A stretch of 64,000 bases of DNA from JBBDJB01 sp040880125 (GCA_040880125.1 JBBDJB010000013.1:105814-169813); one strand, 5' to 3'. Numbered from the stretch's first letter, positions 9,305 through 18,284 are shown. Notes: generated from the sequence alone by a model not told the origin. A program made the numbers and translations.

Positions 9305-12300
9305 ATGCAAATCATCAAGCAATGCAAGTCAAGATACGCAGTTTCTCAGCCGCGCCGCCAGCGCACGGTTCGTAATCTGATCACCCGGCCGAGCCTCGAG
9401 CGGCTTGAATCGAGGCGGCTGTTGGCCGTCACCACGGTCGACGACTTTTATTTCGTCGAGCAGGGCACGCAACTGGTTGCCGGCCCGAACGTGCCGGTTG
9501 AAGTCTTTCCCACCGGCAGCACGTGGGACTATCTCGATCAGATCGGCAATACGCTTGCGCCCGACGGTGTCGATGATTACCCCGTGGACGACGAGGGCGA
9601 TGCCTGGAACGACCCAGACTTTGACACGGCCACCAGTACCGTCGGTCCTTGGGGAAGCGGTCCGGCGATCTTGGGAGCGGGGATTATCAATCTGGGGCCA
9701 ATACAGACATTGCTTGAAGGCGTGGACGGACTGGGCAATACCATCACGACATTTCTTTTTCGCAAGGACTTTGAGCTAACGGACGTTCACGAGATCGACC
9801 AATTCACATTCGACCTTTTGGCCGACGACGGGGCCGTCATCCACATCAATGGGGTCGAAGTCCTGCGGGTCAACATGCCCGGCGGCAACCTCGACACGAC
9901 CACGGAAGCCATTACCTCGGACCTTCGCGAAGAGGCGTACGATCGCTTCGTCATCGACGTCGATTCGCTCCCGGCCGAACCCTTTCAAAATGGCGCCAAC
10001 ACTATTGCCGTGGAAATTCACAATGACGCCCTATTGTCCTCCGATATCGGCTTTGACATGTCGATGTCTGTGGTCCGCAGCCGTGGCGCAGGCGTGTTCG
10101 GGAATGACTCCGGTGCAGCGGAGGCGGTGCTGGACTCCGACGTCTCCAGCGGAACCCTGGAGCTCAATTCCAGCGGCGGCTTTTCTTATACGCCGGCGCC
10201 GAACTTTTTCGGCGTCGATAGCTTTACCTATCGCGCAACGGACGTGCCGTTCAATCTGGATCTCATCACCGCCGGCAGCGGCCCGGACGGTCAGACGTGG
10301 AACTTCTTGCATCCGACCAACGGAGCAGATCCGGACTTGGTCGATCCAGACTTCGACGCGACCTGGTATCGAAATGACGGCTCCTACGACGGACCGAACT
10401 TTTCCGGCAGCGGCAAAGGATTACTGGGATTTGGCTCCTTTGCGTACGGTCCCATCAACACGTTCATCGGCGAGCCGCCGCTTGGTCTCCGCCACACTGC
10501 TTATTTCACCTCCACGTTCGAGTTGGATGTCGATCCCTCCACGGTCACATCGCTCATCGCTGACGCGTTTGTCGACGACGGCGTCTTCATCTACATCAAC
10601 GGCATGCGCGTCGGCAGCTTTCAGATGAACGGCGTCGCCGACACGTACCATACGATGGCGGACGAAAGCGCCAATTTCGCCGATGAAGACGTCACGCACC
10701 TTCTTGACTTGGATACCAGCTCGCTCGTCCAGGGCACGAATTTTATTGCCATATCGCTTCACCAGTGGACGACCAACAGCTCAGACCTGGGGTTCGACCT
10801 GGCATTAAGCGCCGACGTCACGCCCGAGTTCTCGGATCCAGCGACCGTGACCATTGTCGTCAGCGACACCGACGTGCCGCCGACGGCCGTAGACGACGCC
10901 TACACCGCCCGCGCGAATCAGCCGCTCAACACGCTATCGGCGCAACTGGCCAGCGTGCTGGCGAACGAAAGCCCGATTACGGAGATGGGCGACGCCAGCT
11001 TCGCGGTGGCGGCCGACGACAGCGTCACGGACGGCACGGTCGTGATGGATCCGGTGACGGGCCATTTCGTATTTACGCCCGATCCGAACTTCCGGGGCGT
11101 TACCAGCTTCACCTATACGGTCACCGACGACGACGGCACCAGCCCACCTGCCACCGTCACGATCGACGTCGTGGGCGAGCTGATCGCCGACGAGCTGGAG
11201 GCGGTGGCTCCGCTCGGCTCGCTAGTCTACCAGGGCGAAATCGCGACGCATCTCGACTTCGCGGGTCACACGCACACGATCCCACTGCAACTGGACGCGG
11301 GGCAAAGCCTCACCTTGCTGGCCAGCCCACAGGCAGCGGGGCTCGATGTGTCGATCGTCTTGCGCGACGCCTCATCGACGATCGTGGCGACTTCCGATGC
11401 GGGGGCGGCCGGCCAGCCGGAACTGATCCAGACCTTCGCTCCCACCGCTGCCGGCGACTATACAGTCGAAGTCACCAGCGTCGCCGGGGCTGGGAATCTC
11501 GACATCCGGATGATTCTCAATGCCGCGCTGGAGGGCGAGCATCATGGCGGCGCCGCCAACGACTCGCCGGGCGAATCGCACGACCTGGAGGACGGCTTTG
11601 TGGAACTCGGCTCCGGGGCGGCGGATCGGGCGGCCGTGCTCGGTACCGGAACGGTACTTGAAGACGATTGGTACTCTTTCTCGCTCGATGCGGGACACTC
11701 CGCCACGCTGGCCGCGGAAGTTTTCGGAGCACTGGATTTTGACGTCGAAACGGTCGTTCCTTTGGACCACACGTGGCGTTACAACCGCGTCGACACGTTC
11801 GCCAGCGGCTGGCACAACAATACCTACTTCGTGGGAGGCAACTGGGACAGCGGACGTGCGCTACTGGGCGTTGAATCCGACAGCGTGGCGAGACCGCTGC
11901 GGACCCGCTTCGGCGTGGACGACCCACAGTACGGCGAATATACGTGGGATGACCTTACCTACTACTTCCAAACGGAATTCGAATTCAACGGCGATCCGGA
12001 CGCCGTTTCACTTAAGCTAAGGCACATCATCGATGACGGGGCAGTCTTCTATCTCAACGGCCAGGAAGTGCTGCGGTTCAATATGCCCGGCGGCACGATT
12101 ACGCCCAATACGCTGGCCACGGTGGTGCCCAACAACGCTACTTTAAGTGGCGAGGCCGCCCTGCCGACCGAGGCGCTGGTCGTCGGTACGAACCGTCTAT
12201 CCGTCGAAGTGCATCAAGGGGTCACCAACAGCAGCGATATCGTCTTTGGCGCCGAGCTAAAGATCGAAACCGCGGTCAGTCCGACGTTGGAGTTGTACGA

Positions 12301-14671
12301 CGGCGATTCCAACCTCTTAGCCACCGCAGTTTCGGCAGACAACGTCGACTTTGTCATCTACGACTTTGTCGCACCGGAAGCGGGTACGTACTATGCCCGC
12401 GTGGCGGGTGGCAACAGCGACTACTCAGTTTTGGTTACGCGCGGCACTGCGTTCGACACGGAGCCCAATGACGATTCCGACACGCAGGCTCAGGACATCA
12501 GCCAAGGCGTCGGGGCGCTGGGCCACGTGGCCTCCGACACGGACGAGGGCGATTCCGTCCGCTTTGCCATCTTTGGCGAGTACGGTGTAACGGGGTCAGT
12601 TCCGCAGGCCGTGGCCGACATGGTCACCGACACGGATTGGAACGTCGATTTCATCGCCACAACCGGCAACAACAACTTGGGGAATAGGGTGACCGGGGCC
12701 GCCGATTGGGAGACTCGCATCGGGGCGCGCTACGGAGAATACATCCTGGGCCGCTCCGATAACCTGTATCCGAATCAGACGAGCGACGTGCAGCGATTCT
12801 TCCCGACGGTTGGACTAGAGGACTTCAGGTTCTCCGAGATTCGGGGGTATCTGGATTATTTCAACACCGACCCGGGCAGTGAATCCGGCGACCGATTGCC
12901 GGTTGGAAGCGGTCGCGGCCACAACAACGCCTTCAGCTACTACGACTTTCGGCGGGGGCCGGTGCACATGTTCACCGTCTCGCCGCATGCCGCCTTTCTG
13001 GCGCGCGAGGTCCAAATGGAGTGGCTCGAATCAGCCTTGCGCAGCTCCGACGCACCCTGGAAATTCGTGTACTTCAACCAGGCCGCATTCTCCTCCAGCA
13101 GCAACCAGGGCGACGACGCCGCCATGCAATGGGATTTCGCCGAGTGGGGCGCCGACGCGGTTTTCCAGGGGTTCGACAACACGTACGAACGGATTCTAAA
13201 CCCGACGGATAACCTGCTGTACTTCGTAACCGGCTTAGGCGGAGATGCTCCGGACGGGTTTGCGACGCCAATCGATGGCAGCCAAGTCCGCTACAACGAA
13301 TCGCACGGCGCGATGCGGGTAACGGTCGATGCCGGCACGGCCACGTTCGAATTCCTCTCGCTGGACGACGGAGCCAACGGCGGGAACGGTGGGATGGTCG
13401 TCGACAGCTACACGCTTCATAACACGCCGCCGATGGACGTGGACCATTATGAAATCAACCTGACCGCCGGTGAGCTGCTTACGCTCGAAACGTTCACGCC
13501 CGCGGGTGGACCGTTCGAATTTGCCAACTCGCTCGACCCTGGGATCACGCTCCGCGACCCGAGCGGTGAAGTTGTCGCCACCGATGACAATAGTGCTGCC
13601 GATGGCCGCAACGCGCGGGTTGTCGATTACGCGGTATTGGAGACCGGCGTCTACACCGTCACCGTCGAAGCCCAGGAGGGTACCTTCGGCGAGTACCTGC
13701 TCGAGTCCAGCGTCGGCGGAGACGCCGAGACTACCGTCGAAGGTCGGCATGTCTTTTACAACGACTCGTACTTTGACGGTAACGATGCGGCGGCCAACGC
13801 AGATGACGACGGCGCCATCGACCCGAGCAAGGCAGCCCTGCTGCCGGGTCAGTTGGCCACCAGTGCCAACTACACCGGCTATACGCGAGGCATCAACGGC
13901 GTCATGGTCGACATCGCCGGCGCTGCCAAAGCGATCGAGCTGTCCGACTTTCAGTTCCACGACATGGGCCGCGACGGCGTCAGCGAGACGCTGGCGCCCG
14001 CTCCGGATGTTTTCTCGGTGCGGCCGGGCGAAGGCGTCAGCGGGTCCGATCGCGTGACCTTCATCTGGGACACGTCCGGCGGTGCGATCTTCGACACGAC
14101 ATGGCTGCGAGTGACAGTGGGGACGAGCGTTGGACTGGCAACAGACGATGTCTTCTACTTCGGCACTGCCCCGGGCGAAGGCTCCGGCGGATCCGACGCT
14201 GCGGTCGCTCCGGCCGACGAGCTCGGTGCCCGAAACAACGGTCACGCCTTCGGCAATCCGGCCTCCGTCGACGACGCGTGGGACTACAACAAGGACCGGT
14301 TCGTCGATCCCGCGGATCAACTGTTCGCCCGTAACAATCAGACCGGCTTTCTTACCCGGCTGCAGCTTTTCTCCGCTCCAGCAGCCGCACCGCTATCGGG
14401 AGAGCCCGCTAACACGAAACCAGCAGGAATTCCAACCGCGGCTACCCTGACCGGAGGCGAGAGTGCTTGGTCTGAACTGGAATCAGAAAACGTCGGCCAG
14501 CTCGTTCCGAGGAATCACCGCAAGGCGGTGGCGGCCGAACGGATGTGGCTAGAGTTTGACGAGCCACAGGACGTGAGTTGGGCGGACCTCCCGCATGCCA
14601 GCCGCGGAGTCGACGCCGCCCTGGAGGAATTCTCCTCGTGGCTCGATGACGATACGTGGCTGGAGCTCTAG
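9305..14671 (+). CDS. Giant surface protein: three beta modules, cadherin-like segments, degenerate phosphatase domain, dockerin-like end
   Basis: From the ATG at 9305 (AGGGGG upstream; a GTG at 9230 would add 25 residues) the product has 1788 residues. Near residues 29-47 is SLERLESRRLLAV, matching the LEPR-XLL-type motif of large planctomycete surface proteins. A beta module recurs three times (about residues 35-260, 315-505 and 810-1000), each with a DDGAVFYLNGQEV-like strand and a GxNxIAVEVHQ-like strand ending TNSSDIGFD. Between are cadherin/tandem-repeat-like segments (GGFSYTPAPNFFGVDSFTY) and pre-peptidase C-terminal-like segments (residues about 645-800). Residues about 1085-1375 are a purple-acid-phosphatase fold with all metal motifs altered. 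The end carries a dockerin-like Ca-binding pair (NNGHAFGNPASVDDAWDYN and FVDPADQLFARNN). It is presumably an adhesin or cell-surface scaffold. Confidence 0.85.
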   Translation: MQIIKQCKSRYAVSQPRRQRTVRNLITRPSLERLESRRLLAVTTVDDFYFVEQGTQLVAGPNVPVEVFPTGSTWDYLDQIGNTLAPDGVDDYPVDDEGDAWNDPDFDTATSTVGPWGSGPAILGAGIINLGPIQTLLEGVDGLGNTITTFLFRKDFELTDVHEIDQFTFDLLADDGAVIHINGVEVLRVNMPGGNLDTTTEAITSDLREEAYDRFVIDVDSLPAEPFQNGANTIAVEIHNDALLSSDIGFDMSMSVVRSRGAGVFGNDSGAAEAVLDSDVSSGTLELNSSGGFSYTPAPNFFGVDSFTYRATDVPFNLDLITAGSGPDGQTWNFLHPTNGADPDLVDPDFDATWYRNDGSYDGPNFSGSGKGLLGFGSFAYGPINTFIGEPPLGLRHTAYFTSTFELDVDPSTVTSLIADAFVDDGVFIYINGMRVGSFQMNGVADTYHTMADESANFADEDVTHLLDLDTSSLVQGTNFIAISLHQWTTNSSDLGFDLALSADVTPEFSDPATVTIVVSDTDVPPTAVDDAYTARANQPLNTLSAQLASVLANESPITEMGDASFAVAADDSVTDGTVVMDPVTGHFVFTPDPNFRGVTSFTYTVTDDDGTSPPATVTIDVVGELIADELEAVAPLGSLVYQGEIATHLDFAGHTHTIPLQLDAGQSLTLLASPQAAGLDVSIVLRDASSTIVATSDAGAAGQPELIQTFAPTAAGDYTVEVTSVAGAGNLDIRMILNAALEGEHHGGAANDSPGESHDLEDGFVELGSGAADRAAVLGTGTVLEDDWYSFSLDAGHSATLAAEVFGALDFDVETVVPLDHTWRYNRVDTFASGWHNNTYFVGGNWDSGRALLGVESDSVARPLRTRFGVDDPQYGEYTWDDLTYYFQTEFEFNGDPDAVSLKLRHIIDDGAVFYLNGQEVLRFNMPGGTITPNTLATVVPNNATLSGEAALPTEALVVGTNRLSVEVHQGVTNSSDIVFGAELKIETAVSPTLELYDGDSNLLATAVSADNVDFVIYDFVAPEAGTYYARVAGGNSDYSVLVTRGTAFDTEPNDDSDTQAQDISQGVGALGHVASDTDEGDSVRFAIFGEYGVTGSVPQAVADMVTDTDWNVDFIATTGNNNLGNRVTGAADWETRIGARYGEYILGRSDNLYPNQTSDVQRFFPTVGLEDFRFSEIRGYLDYFNTDPGSESGDRLPVGSGRGHNNAFSYYDFRRGPVHMFTVSPHAAFLAREVQMEWLESALRSSDAPWKFVYFNQAAFSSSSNQGDDAAMQWDFAEWGADAVFQGFDNTYERILNPTDNLLYFVTGLGGDAPDGFATPIDGSQVRYNESHGAMRVTVDAGTATFEFLSLDDGANGGNGGMVVDSYTLHNTPPMDVDHYEINLTAGELLTLETFTPAGGPFEFANSLDPGITLRDPSGEVVATDDNSAADGRNARVVDYAVLETGVYTVTVEAQEGTFGEYLLESSVGGDAETTVEGRHVFYNDSYFDGNDAAANADDDGAIDPSKAALLPGQLATSANYTGYTRGINGVMVDIAGAAKAIELSDFQFHDMGRDGVSETLAPAPDVFSVRPGEGVSGSDRVTFIWDTSGGAIFDTTWLRVTVGTSVGLATDDVFYFGTAPGEGSGGSDAAVAPADELGARNNGHAFGNPASVDDAWDYNKDRFVDPADQLFARNNQTGFLTRLQLFSAPAAAPLSGEPANTKPAGIPTAATLTGGESAWSELESENVGQLVPRNHRKAVAAERMWLEFDEPQDVSWADLPHASRGVDAALEEFSSWLDDDTWLEL

Positions 14672-14820
14672 GCGGCCAGGTTAACACATTTTCCACGGAT
14701 ATTGGCGCGTGAGGTTTGGCATCGGTCGAAGATGCGATCAAGCAAGCGCCCGGCTGTGTCTCCACTCAATTCTCGCGTCGACCAAAGCGTGATCCGCTAT
14801 CGAGCCGTACTGCGGCCGGT

Positions 14821-15204
14821 TCAATCGACCACCTTCAGCCTCAGGGCCTGAAAGCGGATGTCCTCAGCGTTAAATACGCCATCCGCCGGCTCCAGCATCA
14901 CCACAACGTTCCCATACCCCGCGACATAGGCGCCCTTTTTGAGATTTTGCTCCGAGTCGAGCCGGAGGGGCTGATCTTCCAGTCCGCGGTTGACTTGTTC
15001 GATGGTCGAGCCCGCCTTCACCGGGCTGCCATTGATCGAGAGCGTGCCGGCAAACGATTGCCGCGACCAACTGCCGAGAACCAGGCCGACCGGATCATTT
15101 CCCAGGGCGATCGTTACTTCCGTGACTTGCGTGGTGTCCTTCGGTTGCACAGCATGAATCTGGGCAGCACGCGTCATTGCGATCTCACTATCATCGGAAA
15201 CCAT
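14821..15204 (-). CDS. Hypothetical protein, 127 residues
   Basis: I do not recognise it. From the ATG at 15204 the 127-residue product has balanced composition and strand-rich hydrophobic patterning (EVTIALGNDPVGLVLG, GAYVAGYGNVVVMLEP), which argues for a real protein; the longer reading from 15405 has an unlikely N-terminus. No signal peptide or membrane segment is visible. No strong Shine-Dalgarno sequence precedes the start. It converges on the giant surface-protein gene with 149 bp between. The ordered repetition of short strands (SINGSPVKAGSTI) suggests a small beta domain. Function unknown. Confidence 0.45.
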   Translation of the reverse strand: MVSDDSEIAMTRAAQIHAVQPKDTTQVTEVTIALGNDPVGLVLGSWSRQSFAGTLSINGSPVKAGSTIEQVNRGLEDQPLRLDSEQNLKKGAYVAGYGNVVVMLEPADGVFNAEDIRFQALRLKVVD

Positions 15205-15726
15205 GTATCGGCGTCCCAGTGTAGGCCACGGTGAAGGCGGTGGCCAGATTCGGCAGAAAGCGTGCGGAGCCGCCCCGGTGCGGCCGAGTGTGAGGGAGAT
15301 GTGATCTGAGTTTGTTACTCGAGCGATGATTGTGCACCTGCTGGCTGGCAAATGTGACGAGACAACTGCGATGCCGAAGCATAGCTCTGGATTCGCACAT
15401 ATCACCGCACCTTGATGCTTGGCGATGATTGCATTTACAACAAAACACCGTCCAAGATTGCTTGACTGACGCGAGATGGCCTCTTAGACTCGGGCCCAAG
15501 TAAGAAATTAACTACGCACCGCAATCCGAAGGGAAAGCTAATGCGACGTTACATTCCACTGCACCCCAAGCCGCTGACGAGCATGGCGCGCCGGAGGGCA
15601 TCTCACCACGTGGATGCCTCCGCACCCTTGTCTTGTTGAGACTTCGCTTTTCTTGATTCGATTCTAGATCGTCATCGGCATGTGCCAGGGAAGGCAGATC
15701 GTTGGCGCCGCGATGGGGCAAATCAC
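15205..15726. other. Divergent intergenic region
   Basis: 522 bp between a minus-strand hypothetical and the sigma-54 activator gene. I searched by eye for GG-N10-GC sigma-54 elements and sigma-70 hexamers and found none that is convincing. An in-frame ATG at 15682 could extend the activator by 15 residues. Confidence 0.4.
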
Positions 15727-16722
15727 ATGGCGACCACCAGTCAATCGTCCTGCGGCAAGTCTACGCAGGGTTTCCCACGGCGAAACTTTCGCTGCAGTCC
15801 GATCATCGGCACTTCCGCCTCAATGGCCGCGATCAAGTCCGTGGCCCAGACCGTAGCCTCGCGGCATTGTACGGTGATGATTCTCGGCGAAACCGGCACC
15901 GGCAAAGAGGTTATCGCCCGCCACATCCATTCCCGATCGGATCGCGCTACGGCACCGTTTATTCCGGTCGATTGCTCGGCAATTTCCGACACGCTCTTCG
16001 AAAGCCAGATGTTCGGCCACGTTGCGGGCGCGTTCACCGGCGCAGTGCGTGAAGCGCTGGGCTTCGTCCGTGCCGCGGACGGCGGAACTCTTTTTCTCGA
16101 CGAAATCGGCGAATTATCGCTGCCCATGCAGGCCAAGCTGCTGCGCGTGATTCAAGAGCGGTGCGTCGTCCCGGTTGGCGATGCCCACGCCCGGCCGGTT
16201 GACGTGCGTATCGTGGCGGCTACCCACCGCGACTTGGCCGCCATGGTCCGCGCCGGCACATTTCGGCAAGACCTGTACTTTCGGCTGAACATCGTGGTGC
16301 TGACGCTGCCTCCGCTGCGCGAGCGGTCCGAGGACATCCCGCTACTGGCCGACCACTTCCTGCAGGCCCAGGCCGATCTTTACGAGGAGCCGAAGCAGCA
16401 ACTTTCCGACGAGGCTAATCTCGCGATGCAGAGTTACTCGTGGCCGGGCAACGTCCGCGAGTTGGCCAATGCCATGGAGGCAGCCCACGTGCTGGCCAGC
16501 GGCGATGCGGTGCAGGTTGATGACCTGCCGGCCCGCTTGCAGTCGCCATCGAGCGAGGATGAACCCAGCTCCGATCTTTGCCTGGCGGAGCTCGAGCGGC
16601 GCGCCATCATCGAGGCGCTGCGGCGAACCGGCCACTGCAAGGCCGCCGCCGGACGACTGCTGGGTATCAACGTGCAGCGGCTCAAGCGTCGCATGAGCCG
16701 CCTTCAGGTGCCGGGCGCCTAG
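15727..16722 (+). CDS. Sigma-54-dependent transcriptional activator lacking a receiver domain
   Basis: A bacterial enhancer-binding protein of 331 residues. After only about 20 residues it enters the AAA+ domain: Walker A GETGTGKE about residues 53-60, the sigma-54-contact loop GAFTGA about residue 101, Walker B GGTLFLDEIGEL about residue 120, sensor RIVAATHRDL, and the WPGNVREL C-subdomain. A Fis-type helix-turn-helix occupies about residues 285-325 (AAAGRLLGINVQRLKRRM). Such proteins remodel RpoN holoenzyme at -24/-12 promoters. There is no N-terminal receiver, GAF or PAS domain, so activity must be constitutive, set by expression level, or governed by a partner in trans. An ATG at 15682 is an alternative start. 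A partial -24/-12 element lies 57 bp downstream of the stop. Confidence 0.93.
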   Translation: MATTSQSSCGKSTQGFPRRNFRCSPIIGTSASMAAIKSVAQTVASRHCTVMILGETGTGKEVIARHIHSRSDRATAPFIPVDCSAISDTLFESQMFGHVAGAFTGAVREALGFVRAADGGTLFLDEIGELSLPMQAKLLRVIQERCVVPVGDAHARPVDVRIVAATHRDLAAMVRAGTFRQDLYFRLNIVVLTLPPLRERSEDIPLLADHFLQAQADLYEEPKQQLSDEANLAMQSYSWPGNVRELANAMEAAHVLASGDAVQVDDLPARLQSPSSEDEPSSDLCLAELERRAIIEALRRTGHCKAAAGRLLGINVQRLKRRMSRLQVPGA

Positions 16723-16779
16723 GGAAGCGCTCGTCTTCCACCGCCAGTCCAATGCGATCGCCCGTGCGCTTCGGGTATG

Positions 16780-16795
16780 TGGCACGGCGGCGGCT
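16780..16795 (+). promoter_or_regulatory. Partial sigma-54 (-24/-12) promoter-like element
   Basis: TGGCACG matches the -24 consensus in full; after four bases CGGCT stands where TTGCW is expected, so only the invariant GC and one further base of the -12 box fit. GG and GC are correctly 10 bases apart. It lies 57 bp after the sigma-54 activator gene, which is the main reason to note it. Confidence 0.3.
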
Positions 16796-16892
16796 CGTCT
16801 TCCGCTTTGCGATTTGGGCGCCCCAGCCTTGCGAGTACACAGACTCTCTGTGCCACGCGCTTCACGTGTGGAAAATCCGTGCGAAGGTAGGT

Positions 16893-16921
16893 GCAGGTTG
16901 TTTTAACCTGCCCGGTTAAAA
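16893..16921 (+). promoter_or_regulatory. Two mutually exclusive hairpins (attenuator-like)
   Basis: GCAGGTT (16893-16899) can pair with AACCTGC (16905-16911), or TTTTAACC (16901-16908) can pair with GGTTAAAA (16914-16921). The two stems share the AACC segment, so only one can form. No T-tract follows either. A leader role is inference. Confidence 0.4.
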
Positions 16922-17220
16922 TCACCTGCCTCGCTCGCAAACACGGCCGCGTGAACGACTTTGGACGTTCGCAATTCGCACAGCGGCATTCAAAACAAAC
17001 GTCTCGCTTCGGCGACGTGCAAGATTCATCGCCCAGCGCCTGCGGCGCGTAAATCAGTTCCCTTCAGTTACTTGTGGTGCGACTTTCTCGCCAGCGCCGC
17101 GGTTGGCATGCACTTCGCTTTAAAGGCACGTCAACGAAGCCGCGAAGCTTAAACACGGCGACGCACTGTGCTGAGTTTTCGCGGAACGTAATACGACGGA
17201 AGGGACGGTTGTGCCCCTGG

Positions 17221-17247
17221 CAGCCTGTTGAAAAGCGCCGTCGTGGC
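17221..17247 (+). repeat. Left arm of a perfect 27-bp inverted repeat
   Basis: Begins CAGCCTGTTGAAAAGCG. Its exact reverse complement lies at 17859-17885, so the arms enclose about 611 bp that hold the receiver-like gene. Confidence 0.95.
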
Positions 17248-17289
17248 GATCTCGCAGTCTGTGCGTGCTCGAAGGTGGGTTGAAAACCA

Positions 17290-17736
17290 ATGGCTGAACA
17301 ACATATTCCCACTCTGCTGACCGCGGGCGTCGCCGGCCTGCGGCATTGGTCGAACGGCTCCCGAACTGGGGAGCTCGACGTTTATGCCGCATCCACGATT
17401 CGTGAAGCGGTCGCCACCATCCGGTTACTTCGCTTCGACCTACTCGTGGTCGGGTTGGACGACGTCTCGCTCGACGCTTGGGAATTGGTGCACCGCGTCC
17501 GGACGCGATGGCCGTACCAGCGTTGGATCATGGCTTCCTCCAAACTTGGCGTGAATGAGGAAATCCAAGCCCGCTGCATGGGCGCATTGCTCGTGCTGCA
17601 TGAAGTACCCAGCGAAGACTGGTTTGTGGAATTTACCGCGTCGCTTCGACGGCGCGAGCTTTCGAGGAGAGTTCGGGTTTCCGAGTCGGCGGCCGCGGTG
17701 GCCCCGATACCGCAAGGTCCAATGATCCAGGTGTAG
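17290..17736 (+). CDS. Receiver-like protein without the phospho-acceptor (pseudo-receiver)
   Basis: A 148-residue cytoplasmic protein with response-regulator fold patterning: strand, helix STIREAVATIRLL, strand FDLLVVGLDDVSLDAWELV, helix, strand RWIMASSK. In canonical receivers the strand-3 motif is DLxLLDxxMPxMDGxEL; here the phospho-acceptor position is Gly (VVGLDD), the acidic pair after strand 1 is missing (HIPTLLTAG), and the conserved Lys-Pro near strand 5 is absent. It is therefore unlikely to be phosphorylated. The C-terminal 35 residues are basic, then low-complexity. AAGGTGGG lies about 10 nt before the ATG. It follows the sigma-54 activator, which itself lacks a receiver; a functional link is possible but unproven. 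Confidence 0.65.
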   Translation: MAEQHIPTLLTAGVAGLRHWSNGSRTGELDVYAASTIREAVATIRLLRFDLLVVGLDDVSLDAWELVHRVRTRWPYQRWIMASSKLGVNEEIQARCMGALLVLHEVPSEDWFVEFTASLRRRELSRRVRVSESAAAVAPIPQGPMIQV

Positions 17737-17821
17737 CAGCCTGTCAATTTTCTCAGCAAGCTGCTGCATCACATGGAGGTGATGCCAAAACAGCGACCCA
17801 TGTCGCTATTTTGCGAGCCAT

Positions 17822-17847
17822 AAGGAGCTTTGCTCCGAACTTGGCGA
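17822..17847 (+). repeat. Hairpin repeat GGAGCnTTGnTCCGAnCTnGGCGAG, copy 1
   Basis: GGAGC-TTT-GCTCC forms a small stem. The same pattern with substitutions recurs at 37245-37270. Both copies lie a short distance after the stop of a small gene. Confidence 0.6.
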
Positions 17848-17858
17848 GGTTGAAAAAA

Positions 17859-17885
17859 GCCACGACGGCGCTTTTCAACAGGCTG
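17859..17885 (-). repeat. Right arm of the perfect 27-bp inverted repeat
   Basis: Exact reverse complement of 17221-17247. Immediately inside, GTTGAAAA and TTTTCAAC (17849-17878) can also form a local stem, so this arm may act as a terminator on its own. Confidence 0.95.
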
Positions 17886-17945
17886 GTAGATGCCCCATTC
17901 TGCCACGTCGTGCCTCTGGGGAATCGACAACGAAAGGAGCGACTA

Positions 17946-18143
17946 ATGACACGTCCACGTCGGCAACCGATTCGTGCGGAGGACCTACAGGTTGTGGCTC
18001 CGGAGTACCTGCTACTCGTGAGGGTTTTCGGCGCCGACAGCGCACAGCGCGTCCTCACGATGGAGTTGAGGCGCCGGGCGGCACTTCGGCAGAAACTTCA
18101 TCGTTCGGAAACCCCTGCCTTGAGTTTGGCCCCTGCGGCGTAA
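17946..18143 (+). CDS. Small basic protein, 65 residues, unknown
   Basis: I do not recognise a family. The ATG at 17946 has a good Shine-Dalgarno sequence, AAAGGAG, at about 17933-17939. The product is Arg-rich at the N-terminus, then has an amphipathic helix region, VAPEYLLLVRVFGADSAQRVL, with RRRAALRQKLHR following; no signal peptide or membrane segment. It lies 60 bp after the right arm of the inverted repeat and 141 bp before the first PEP-CTERM gene. A longer frame from 17811 runs through the repeat arm and is not preferred. Confidence 0.5.
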   Translation: MTRPRRQPIRAEDLQVVAPEYLLLVRVFGADSAQRVLTMELRRRAALRQKLHRSETPALSLAPAA

Positions 18144-18284
18144 TCCAAAGGTAAACGGCCGATCGAATGAGCGTTTCTCCATCGCGCCGCCATGGATGGC
18201 GGCCGACCAGGCCGATGCAATTGTTCTTTAGAGTTTGGTACGCACTGTTTGTCTCCCCTGATTCCCTATTGCTGGAGTTGTCTA

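Larger units (their letters stand above)
16723..17289. other. Long intergenic region with hairpins and an inverted-repeat arm
   Basis: 567 bp without a credible gene; the frame at 16961-17152 has no family features. It holds a partial sigma-54-like element (16780-16795), two competing hairpins (16893-16921) and the left arm of a 27-bp inverted repeat (17221-17247). Confidence 0.5.

Noticed and set aside
17221..17885. Complete insertion sequence
   Set aside because: No transposase is encoded between the arms and no target duplication abuts them; kept only as an inverted-repeat cassette.
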